Below are positions 43,194-50,217 of a stretch of 64,000 nt of DNA, piece by piece. Position 1 is the first letter of the stretch. Each line of letters begins with the position of its first letter. The position numbers and the translations under genes are program-made. Location: NCBI GenBank assembly GCA_963728835.1, contig CAVSKZ010000002.1, positions 310,001-374,000 on the forward strand, given 5' to 3'. This DNA is from VRUE01 sp963728835. Lineage in GTDB: Bacteria > Actinomycetota > Thermoleophilia > Solirubrobacterales > 70-9. The notes below the pieces were generated by a model. That model did no database searches and was not told the DNA's origin. It saw nothing but the letters and a program-made list of their open reading frames with translations.

Positions 43194-44420
43194 ATGAGAG
43201 AAGTGACCCAGCCGGTAAGGGCCCGGGGGACGATGCCGTCAGCGGTAGCAGTGGTCGCTGCACTGGCTGCGTTGCTCGCCTTTGCGCCCTTTGCCTCGGC
43301 CACCAGCGACCCGCTCGCGAGCGGTACGACGACGATCAACCTCAACAAGGGCTTCTTCAAGAAGCTGAAGAAGAACGGCGTGAAGGTGCTCAAGGTGAGC
43401 CCCGCCACGGTGAAGAATCGCAAGGCGACACTGCCCGTCAGCGGCGGCTCGCTGGACCCGACCACCGGCGCCGGCACGGTCGAACACAGCGGCGGAATCA
43501 AGTTCAAGCGGGGCAAAAAGACCGCCACGGTCAACACCCTGGTGCTCGAAACGTCCACCTCGTCGCTGAAAGCCAAAGTCGCGGGCAAGAACATGAAGCT
43601 GGCTTCGGTCAAAGGGGTCACCCTCACCCGCAACGGCTTCGGTGCCAACGTCAGCGTCTCTTCCCTGAAGCTCACCGGCAAGGCCGCCAAGCAGCTGAAC
43701 AAGAAGCTCGGCTTCACCGGCAAGAAAAAGAACAAGAAGGGCAAGAGGGTGGCCGTCAAGCCGCTGCTCAAGGGCAACCAGGCCCTCGGCAAGTCGGCCA
43801 GCGAAACTCAGCCGAAGACGGTGGCCGTGCTCAGCGGTAACGCAAGCTTGACCACAGACGAAACGACGGTCAAAAAGTTCGTGCTTCCCCCGCCCAATGG
43901 CCACCTGGTCAAAATAGAACCGATCTCCCCGACCGAATCCGAAGCGGTGGCGAATCCGTTCACGCCGGTTCTGAAGTTCCCGATCGGCGGTGGAACAATC
44001 GCGCCGAATGCCTCCGGTGGGGTCGTTCAGACAACCGGCGGCGTGAAACTGGTGCAGACCGTCGCTCCGGAAAAAACGACGACGATGACGCTCGGCAATA
44101 TCTGGATCGACCTGGGCGCGAAGACCGCCACGGTCGAAGTCACCGTGGAGTCGACGATCTCGCCGCAGCTCAACCTGGGTTCGCTCGGGCGTAGCTCGAT
44201 CGCCAACCTCAACTTGGCCGGGGCGACGATCACATCCGACCCCGCCACCCGGACGATCAGCGTCGCAAACGCTGTCGCGACGCTTCAGGCGGTCACGGCA
44301 GAGACGCTGAACTCGGTGTTCGGCGCTCCGTTCGACAATGCGGAACCGCCGGTACCCCACCCGAAATTCGCCGAGGGAGACGGCCTCGGGACGTTCTCCT
44401 TCTCGGTTCAGACGCAGTAA
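43194..44420 (+). CDS. secreted HtaA-like protein, two repeated domains
   Basis: 408 residues. The signal peptide (basic start MREVTQPVRARG, then AVAVVAALAALLAFAPFASA) is followed by two related beta-rich domains. The first holds INLNKGFFKKLKKNGVKV, GGSLDPTTGAGTVEHSGGI and KAAKQLNKKLGF. The second repeats the G-G-x-I-x-P...GG-V...T-T-GG-V pattern near residues 255-300. This pattern is common in Solirubrobacterales proteins annotated as HtaA-domain proteins; HtaA in Corynebacterium binds haem, but no haem ligand is evident to me here. ATG 43194 follows ACGGAGG. It is very Lys-rich (KKKNKKGKR around residue 180). A strong terminator follows. Confidence 0.7.
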   Translation: MREVTQPVRARGTMPSAVAVVAALAALLAFAPFASATSDPLASGTTTINLNKGFFKKLKKNGVKVLKVSPATVKNRKATLPVSGGSLDPTTGAGTVEHSGGIKFKRGKKTATVNTLVLETSTSSLKAKVAGKNMKLASVKGVTLTRNGFGANVSVSSLKLTGKAAKQLNKKLGFTGKKKNKKGKRVAVKPLLKGNQALGKSASETQPKTVAVLSGNASLTTDETTVKKFVLPPPNGHLVKIEPISPTESEAVANPFTPVLKFPIGGGTIAPNASGGVVQTTGGVKLVQTVAPEKTTTMTLGNIWIDLGAKTATVEVTVESTISPQLNLGSLGRSSIANLNLAGATITSDPATRTISVANAVATLQAVTAETLNSVFGAPFDNAEPPVPHPKFAEGDGLGTFSFSVQTQ

Positions 44421-44446
44421 CGACGCTTACCAGAGAAACAGCGGAG

Positions 44447-44474
44447 AGGGCGGCCTACGGGCCGCCCTCTTTTA
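44447..44474 (+). terminator. rho-independent terminator
   Basis: GAGGGCGGCC (44447-44456), loop TACG, perfect complement GGCCGCCCTC (44461-44470), then TTTT. It lies 26 bp after the HtaA-like stop and 3 bp before the convergent epimerase stop, the only hairpin here with a clear T tract. Confidence 0.85.
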
Positions 44475-44476
44475 CG

Positions 44477-45424
44477 TCAGTCCGAAGCCCCGGCCAGCCG
44501 GTCGACGCCGGAGCGCTCGATCGTCATCCTCAGGCCGTCGAGCAGCTCGACGGCCGGCTCCCAGCCGAGCAGGTCGCGGGCGCGGGAGATGTCGGGCTGG
44601 CGCTGCTGCGGGTCGTCAACCGGCAGCGGCTCGAAGATGATCTCCGAGCGCGACTCGGTCACCTCGATCACCTTCTTGGCAAGTTCGAGCAGGGTGAACT
44701 CGTCCGGGTTGCCGATGTTGACCGGCGAGTGGACGTCGGACTCCGCCAGGGCGACTATGCCGCGAATCAGGTCGTCGACGTAACAGAAGCTGCGGGTCTG
44801 CTCGCCCTCTCCGAAGACGGTCAGCGGCCGGTCCTCAAGTGCCTGGCGCATGAAGGTCGGGATCGCCCGCCCGTCGTGCGCGCGCATGCGCGGCCCGTAG
44901 GTGTTGAAGATGCGGACGATCGAGGTGTCGACCCCCTGCTGGCGGTGGTAGGCCATGGTCAGCGCCTCGGCGTAGCGCTTCGCCTCGTCGTAGACCCCGC
45001 GCGGACCGATCGGGTTGACATGCCCCCAGTAGTCCTCGGTCTGGGGATGGACCTCGGGGTCGCCGTAGACCTCGCTGGTCGAGGCGAGCAGGAAGCGGGC
45101 GCGCTTGAACTTGGCCACCCCGAGCATGTGGTGGGTCCCGTGGGAGCCGACTTTGAGCGTGTGCAGCGGCAGCCGCAGGTAGTCGATCGGGCTCGCCGGC
45201 GAGGCCAGGTGGTAGACGAAGTCGACGTCCTCGGGAAGGTCGACGTGCTCGGTGATGTCGATGTTGCGGAACTCGAAGGCCCCCTCGCGGATGTGCTCGA
45301 TGTTCTGCAGCGAGCCGGTCTCGAGGTTGTCGACGCAGATCACCCGGTGACCCTGGCTGAGCAGGTAATCGCAGAGGTGGGAGCCGAGAAAGCCGGCACC
45401 GCCGGTGACCACGCAGGTACTCAT
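44477..45424 (-). CDS. NAD-dependent sugar-nucleotide epimerase/decarboxylase, UDP-glucuronate decarboxylase-like
   Basis: 315 residues, extended SDR: CVVTGGAGFLGSHLCDYLL for NAD binding, VYHLASPASPIDYLRLPLHT (the ASPASP-x-x-Y motif is diagnostic for UXS-type enzymes), LASTSEVYGDPEVHPQ with the catalytic Ser/Thr, and Y-x-x-x-K in VYDEAKRYAEAL. UXS converts UDP-glucuronate to UDP-xylose; related bacterial enzymes make other pentoses. ATG 45424 is directly before the Rossmann strand. It is divergent from the sigma factor gene across 30 bp. Confidence 0.9.
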   Translation of the reverse strand: MSTCVVTGGAGFLGSHLCDYLLSQGHRVICVDNLETGSLQNIEHIREGAFEFRNIDITEHVDLPEDVDFVYHLASPASPIDYLRLPLHTLKVGSHGTHHMLGVAKFKRARFLLASTSEVYGDPEVHPQTEDYWGHVNPIGPRGVYDEAKRYAEALTMAYHRQQGVDTSIVRIFNTYGPRMRAHDGRAIPTFMRQALEDRPLTVFGEGEQTRSFCYVDDLIRGIVALAESDVHSPVNIGNPDEFTLLELAKKVIEVTESRSEIIFEPLPVDDPQQRQPDISRARDLLGWEPAVELLDGLRMTIERSGVDRLAGASD

Positions 45425-45454
45425 CGTCGCTGATGCTATCGGCAGCTTCGCGGA

Positions 45455-46873
45455 ATGAGCCTGCAAGACCCGATCCATGCAATTTGCGAGTTACCGGGCC
45501 GATCACCCGTCCAGGAGGGGGGAGAACCCGCAATCTCGGCCGCCTTCGGTTGGCATGTTCGGACGACGGATTTGACCGGTGCAGGGGAGCTCAGTGGATT
45601 GAAAGAGCGGGAGTCGACTGCGACGCGGGGAGCGCGCCTGGGGCGTGGCGACCTCGAGCGGGTGGAGACGGATGCTGCCCGCAAGCGGGCCGCGGTGGAG
45701 ATGATCGCCCGCCATGAGCACTCGCTGAAGCGAACCGCCCGGCGCTTCTCGCTCGATGCCGAAGACGCCGACGACGCCTATCAGCGCGCCCTCGAGATCG
45801 TCCTCACAAAAGCGCCGACGACAGACGCGCGGGAACTGATCCGCTGGACCCAGACGGTGACCCGGCACGAGGCGCTCGCGGTGCGCGAGAGCCGCGAAAG
45901 ACTGCTCGGCTCCCCCAGCCGCCGCGAGGGCGCCCCGGATCCGCTGGCCTCGATCCCGTCCGAGCGGGAGGGCCCCGGCGAGCAGGCCGAGCGACGCGAG
46001 GCCGTCGCCCGCACTCGCGAGGCGCTGCAGGCGCTGAAGCCCGCGGAGCTGCGGGCCCTGAGCCTGCTGGCCAGCGGCTACTCCTACGCCGAGATCGGCG
46101 AGATCACCGGCTTCAGCCAGACGAAGATCAACCGGGCCCTGGCCGAGGGGCGCAACAGGTTCCGCGCCCTGCTCTCCAGCAGCGAGGACGGCAGCCGCTG
46201 CCGCGAGCTGGAGCCGCTGCTCTCTGCCTTCTGCGACGGCGAGGCGGGCCCCGGCGACGCCGCGACTGTGCGCGAGCACCTGCGGGCTTGCGCGCACTGC
46301 CGCTCGACCATGCGCGCCTACCGGGCGGCGCCGCGGATCGCCGCGGCGCTCGCACCGGCGTTTCCGCCCTCTCGCTCCCTGCTCGAACGCGCGCATGAGG
46401 CCTTCGCCGAGCTGTCCTCGCGCCTGCCGGGCATGGGCAGAGGCGCGGACTCCGCCGCCCAGATGGCCGCCGCTGGAGGCACCCACGGCATCGGCGTGGC
46501 TGCGGCGGCCAAGCTTCTGGCGGTTTGCGCAGGCGTCGCCGGTGGAGCCGCGGCCTGCGTCGCCACCGGCGTTCTCCCAGACCCCCTGGCCGGGGGCCCG
46601 CCTCCGCGCCCGGCAATCGAACGGACGGCGACGGTCGAGTACGAGCCGGCGGCGGTGCCCGAGCCGCAACGCGACCCCCAGCCCAAGCGGAAGTCGAAGG
46701 ACGAGACCAAGGGCGCGAGCGCTGACGCTGCCGCGGCCCCCACCGGTGCGGTCGAGTACGAAGCGCCGCCGCCGGTCGAAGCCCCGCCTGTGGCGGAAGC
46801 CCCGCCGCCGGCTGCCGAAAGCGCGGCCACATCTCCGCCGAGCGGCTCCGCCGCAGGGGAGTTCGGGCCGTGA
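45455..46873 (+). CDS. ECF-like sigma factor fused to zinc-finger and membrane-anchor tail
   Basis: 472 residues. Sigma region 2 lies at about 75-145 (KRTARRFSLDAEDADDAYQ) and region 4 at 185-240 (LKPAELRALSLLASGYSYAE, then helix-turn-helix FSQTKINRALAEGRNRF). Directly after comes an anti-sigma-type zinc finger, H275-x3-C279-x2-C282 (HLRACAHC, plus C260), as in zf-HC2 ZAS domains. A hydrophobic helix at about 346-371 and a long Pro/Ala/Glu-rich tail outside it complete the protein. Sigma and its inhibitor-like module are thus in one chain, which suggests membrane-tethered control, perhaps released by cleavage. GTGA overlap links it to the secreted protein downstream. The start is uncertain; the first 70 residues are poorly conserved-looking. 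Confidence 0.8.
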   Translation: MSLQDPIHAICELPGRSPVQEGGEPAISAAFGWHVRTTDLTGAGELSGLKERESTATRGARLGRGDLERVETDAARKRAAVEMIARHEHSLKRTARRFSLDAEDADDAYQRALEIVLTKAPTTDARELIRWTQTVTRHEALAVRESRERLLGSPSRREGAPDPLASIPSEREGPGEQAERREAVARTREALQALKPAELRALSLLASGYSYAEIGEITGFSQTKINRALAEGRNRFRALLSSSEDGSRCRELEPLLSAFCDGEAGPGDAATVREHLRACAHCRSTMRAYRAAPRIAAALAPAFPPSRSLLERAHEAFAELSSRLPGMGRGADSAAQMAAAGGTHGIGVAAAAKLLAVCAGVAGGAAACVATGVLPDPLAGGPPPRPAIERTATVEYEPAAVPEPQRDPQPKRKSKDETKGASADAAAAPTGAVEYEAPPPVEAPPVAEAPPPAAESAATSPPSGSAAGEFGP

Positions 46874-48918
46874 GGCGCCGTTTCGAGCAAGGTGCAACGC
46901 CTTTCGGCTCTCAGGGGACCAAAAAACGTTGCACCTCCATGGCGGTGAGCTCGGTCCTAGTCGCGCTCGCGTTCGGCGCATCGAGCGCGGCGATGGCCGC
47001 ACCCCCGGCGCCGCTCGACCTGCGCGTCGACGGCGGCGAGGAAAACTGGCACGCGGAGACGCGCTTTGCCCTGCGCTGGAGCAACCCGCCACCGAGCGAC
47101 GGCTCCCCTGTTGCGGCCGTCCACCACCGGCTCCTCGCTCCCGACGGCCACACCCTGGCCGAAGGGGGGATCGGCTGGGCGGCGACCTCGATCCAGTCCC
47201 TGACGGTGCCCGCGATCCCCGGCGCCTACCGTGCCGAGGTGTGGCTCGAGGATGCGTCGGGGGACGAGGGGCCCCCGGCCATGGCCACGCTCCGCTTCGA
47301 CGACGCGGCGCCCGGACGCGTCGATCCCCAGCCCGTTCCCGACTGGATCTCCCGCAACGGCCTGCCCACCGTGCTCCACCTCGGCCCGCCGGCCGGGCCC
47401 GAGCCGCTCTCCGGCATCCGCGGCTACGCGGTCTCGATCGACCGGGCTCCCGGCGGAAGCCCCTGTGCCGACCAGCATGTCTGCAGCGAGGCCGAGACCG
47501 ATCTGCGCGGCGGAGCCGGCGAAGACGCGCTGCCGATCGAAGAGCTGCCCGAGGGGACGAGCTACGTCCACGCGGTCGCCGTCTCGGGGTCCGGGATGCA
47601 CTCGACGGAGGCCGGCTCCGCGGTGCTGCGCGTCGACAAGACCGACCCGCGGACGAGCCTCTTCGGCATTCCCGACGGCTGGTCGAACCGGCCGCTGACG
47701 CTGACCGCGATCGCGAGCGACGAAGAGTCGGGGATGCTGCCCGGCCTCACCGGAGGGCCTTTCACGGCGATCCGGATCGACGGGGGGCCGCCGATCGTCG
47801 CGGCTGGCGAGTCCGTCACCGCCACCGCGATCGAGTCCGGGGTCCACTCGATCGTCTTCTACGCCCGCGACGCGGCGGGCAACGTGGCCGACGGCGGCAA
47901 GCTCAACGGCCGCCAGAACCACGCGCCGGAGACTGCCGTAGCTCGCATCGACCGCGAGGCGCCCTGGCTCGCCTTCGCCAACTCCCAGGATCCCGGCGAC
48001 CCGGAGCGGATCGAGGCCCCGGCCGGCGACTCGCTCTCCGGCATCGACCCGAGCCGTGGGCGGATCTCGGTCCGCCCACTTCGGTCGGGCGAGCGCTTCA
48101 CTGCCCTCCCCACCCAGGTCGACGGCGGCGTCCTCCGGGCCCGCTGGGACTCCGGTGCCTATCCGCCCGGCGAGTACGAGTTCCAGGCCACCGCCTATGA
48201 CCGGGCGGGCAACGAGGCCTCGGCCTCGAGCCGCGGCAACGGCGCGCCGATGCGCCTCGTCGCTCCGCTCAAGATCTCGACGACGCTCCGTGCCGGCTTC
48301 GGCCGCCAGGGCGTCGAATCGCAGCGGACCGTCTCCTACGGGCGGAGCGTCCTCTACAGCGGCCGGCTGCTGGCGGGGCGACGGACCCCGCTGGCGGAGA
48401 CGCCGGTGCGGGTGATCGAGAGGTTTGCGGGCCTGTCCAGCATGCAGGAACGGATGACGACGGTGCGGACCACCGCCCGCGGCGACTTCGGCGTTCGCCT
48501 TGCCCCGGGCCCGGGTCGCGAAGTGGTGGCGCTCGCAACGCCGACGGCGACCCTGCGCGGCGCAAGCAGCAAGCCCCTGAGACTGGGAGTACGCGCCGGT
48601 CTGGAGATGAGCGTCTCCTCAGCCGTCGCCAAGGTCGGCGGACGCCCGGTCGTCTTTCGCGGCAGGGCCCTCTCGCGCGGCGCCGAGATACCGGCCGGCG
48701 GCAAGGCCGTCGAGCTCCAGTTCCGCCTGCCAGGCTGGCCGTGGAGCGAGTTCCGCACGGTCCGCAGCGACGGGCACGGCCGCTTCCGCTACGCGTACCG
48801 GTTCGCCGACGACGACAGCCGCGGCGTGCGCTTCCAGTTCCGCGCCTACGTCCCGGCCCAAGCCGGCTGGCCCTTCAAGCCAGCCGGCTCGAGGCCGGTC
48901 GCGGTCGTCGGGCGTTAG
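46870..48918 (+). CDS. secreted multidomain Ig/FN3-like protein
   Basis: Up to 682 residues. GTG at 46870 overlaps the sigma-factor stop; an ATG at 46939 (MAVSSVLVALAFGASSAAMA) would give a cleaner signal peptide. The mature part holds about four beta-sandwich units: the first around APLDLRVDGGEENWHAETRF, others with DKTDPRTSLFGIPDGWSNRPL, GVHSIVFYARDAAGNVADGG and YEFQATAYDRAGNEASAS. The D-x-A-G-N motif is common in bacterial Ig-like domains. The C-terminal third (LKISTTLRAGF onward) resembles carboxypeptidase-regulatory-like or Big domains. No anchor is visible. Coupling to the sigma gene suggests it is a target or sensor partner. Confidence 0.75.
   Translation: MRRRFEQGATPFGSQGTKKRCTSMAVSSVLVALAFGASSAAMAAPPAPLDLRVDGGEENWHAETRFALRWSNPPPSDGSPVAAVHHRLLAPDGHTLAEGGIGWAATSIQSLTVPAIPGAYRAEVWLEDASGDEGPPAMATLRFDDAAPGRVDPQPVPDWISRNGLPTVLHLGPPAGPEPLSGIRGYAVSIDRAPGGSPCADQHVCSEAETDLRGGAGEDALPIEELPEGTSYVHAVAVSGSGMHSTEAGSAVLRVDKTDPRTSLFGIPDGWSNRPLTLTAIASDEESGMLPGLTGGPFTAIRIDGGPPIVAAGESVTATAIESGVHSIVFYARDAAGNVADGGKLNGRQNHAPETAVARIDREAPWLAFANSQDPGDPERIEAPAGDSLSGIDPSRGRISVRPLRSGERFTALPTQVDGGVLRARWDSGAYPPGEYEFQATAYDRAGNEASASSRGNGAPMRLVAPLKISTTLRAGFGRQGVESQRTVSYGRSVLYSGRLLAGRRTPLAETPVRVIERFAGLSSMQERMTTVRTTARGDFGVRLAPGPGREVVALATPTATLRGASSKPLRLGVRAGLEMSVSSAVAKVGGRPVVFRGRALSRGAEIPAGGKAVELQFRLPGWPWSEFRTVRSDGHGRFRYAYRFADDDSRGVRFQFRAYVPAQAGWPFKPAGSRPVAVVGR
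46890..46936. repeat. inverted repeat at the sigma/secreted-protein junction
   Basis: Perfect 10-bp arms AGGTGCAACG (46890-46899) and CGTTGCACCT (46927-46936) with a 27-nt spacer that includes an A6 run. The right arm ends 2 bp before the ATG at 46939, so folding could hide that start or act as an operator. Confidence 0.5.
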
Positions 48919-49247
48919 CCGACGGGCAGGAGGTCGACGGCTTTGCGTACGCGCTGCTGGAGCCCGTCGCGGTTGCGCTTGAGGGCGCTGGTGGCCTGCT
49001 TGCGAGCGGTCGCGCCGCGGCGTTCGGCGCGCTTGACCTCGCGGCGGAGCTGGGTGCGGTAGGTCTTGAGCTGCTTCTCGGCGGCTTTGCGGCCGCTGAA
49101 CGGCTCGACCAGCTCGCCGACGCGGTCGGTCACGGTGAGGACGGCGCCGACCGGGAGGTCGAGGGCCGGGGTCGTGGCGCGTTTCGCCGGGGCTTTCGCG
49201 GTCGGGTCAGTCGAGTTGGTCCTGCTGCTCTTGCTCTGCGTTGCCAT
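48915..49247 (-). CDS. small lysine/arginine-rich protein, possibly SOS-controlled
   Basis: 110 residues. A Ser/Thr/Lys-rich start (MATQSKSSRTNSTDPTAKA) is followed by LPVGAVLTVTDRVGELVEPF and then a very basic helix (AAEKQLKTYRTQLRREVKRA, then ERRGATARKQATSALKR). The net charge suggests nucleic-acid or polyphosphate binding, but no known fold is recognised. It recalls short heparin-binding or histone-like tails. ATG at 49247 has an imperfect ribosome site. Its stop overlaps the convergent secreted-protein stop by 4 bp. Two LexA-like boxes lie 55-85 bp upstream. Confidence 0.65.
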   Translation of the reverse strand: MATQSKSSRTNSTDPTAKAPAKRATTPALDLPVGAVLTVTDRVGELVEPFSGRKAAEKQLKTYRTQLRREVKRAERRGATARKQATSALKRNRDGLQQRVRKAVDLLPVG

Positions 49248-49301
49248 GTAAGAGGGATCCCTTTCGGTATGCGGTTTCCTGCCAGAGGTTCGCGAGTGTA
49301 G

Positions 49302-49332
49302 CGAACGTATGTTCTACGCGAACGCCTGTTCT
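49302..49332 (-). promoter_or_regulatory. tandem LexA (SOS)-like boxes
   Basis: CGAACGTATGTTCT (49302-49315) and CGAACGCCTGTTCT (49319-49332) both fit the Gram-positive LexA core GAAC-N4-GTTC, spaced 17 bp centre to centre. They lie upstream of the minus-strand gene starting at 49247. A TACACT -10-like hexamer on that strand (49300-49295) sits right beside box 1, so binding would block the promoter. Confidence 0.6.
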
Positions 49333-49353
49333 TAACCGCCTACCCGCGTCGGG

Positions 49354-50175
49354 TTACTCGGCCGAGCGCGCGATCGCCAGGCCGCGCTCCCCGGCCGCGG
49401 CCGCAATCGGGTAGCGCGCATCGAGCCCGAGGCTCGCCTCCTCCGGGGCGCGCTCGCCGAATGCGACCCGGCCGCCGGCCTCGCGCACGATCAGCTGGGC
49501 GGCGGCGGCGTCGACCGAGCGGCAGGGGCGCAGGCTGAGCATCGCGTCGAGGCGCCCGGCGGCGACATAGGCCGCCGTGATCGCGATCGAGCCGACGACG
49601 CGCAGGCGATAGACCCGGTCGGAGACCGCCTCCAGGGCAGCGAGGGTGCGCCCCGGCTCCGCCGCCTCGAGGCCGAGCAGCTCCAGCTTGTCGCGGTCGG
49701 CGGCGACCTGGATCGGCTCCCCGTCGAGTGCTGCGCCCTCGCCGCGGCGGGCGGCGAACTCCTCCCCCGCGCCGAAGTCGAAGACGTAGCCGAACTCGAC
49801 CTCGGCCATCGAGTCCCCGGACGCCACGGCGAGGCTGAGGCTGTGCGAGGGAAGCGTGCGGCGGGCGTTGAGCGAGCCGTCGATCGGGTCGATCACGACG
49901 CGGGACGGACCGCCGGACCCGAACTTCACCTCGCCGCGCTCCTCGGAGACAGCCAGGAACGAGGCTCCCTGCGTCGCCAGAGCCTCGAGCTCGGCGAAGA
50001 CCGCGTCCTCGCAGCGGCGGTCGATGACCAGGGTCCGGTCGCCGCCCTCGCCCACTCCCTCGTAGACGGTGCGGGCCTCCGCTCCGCGCACCTCGTCGAA
50101 GATCGCCCGCTGTGCCGCGACCACCCGGCGGCAGATTCCCAACCAGTCTGCGGAAACGGCGTCGACGTAAGGCAC
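49354..50175 (-). CDS. inositol monophosphatase family protein
   Basis: 273 residues. Metal motif VVIDPIDGSLNARRTLPSHS matches the D-P-I/L-D-G-T/S-x-N signature; a preceding Glu pair is in LAVSEERGEVKFG. The C-terminal half has GSIAITAAYVAAGRLDAML and the second-site RSVDAAAAQLIVREAGG, replacing the usual W-D-x-A-A with S-V-D-A-A. These enzymes remove phosphate from inositol phosphate, fructose-bisphosphate or PAP; the substrate is not resolved. ATG 50175 is 42 bp from the divergent helicase-nuclease gene. Confidence 0.88.
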   Translation of the reverse strand: MPYVDAVSADWLGICRRVVAAQRAIFDEVRGAEARTVYEGVGEGGDRTLVIDRRCEDAVFAELEALATQGASFLAVSEERGEVKFGSGGPSRVVIDPIDGSLNARRTLPSHSLSLAVASGDSMAEVEFGYVFDFGAGEEFAARRGEGAALDGEPIQVAADRDKLELLGLEAAEPGRTLAALEAVSDRVYRLRVVGSIAITAAYVAAGRLDAMLSLRPCRSVDAAAAQLIVREAGGRVAFGERAPEEASLGLDARYPIAAAAGERGLAIARSAE

Positions 50176-50217
50176 CAGACCATCCTATGGACGCCGCGCA
50201 CTCGCTAGCTTTGGAGC

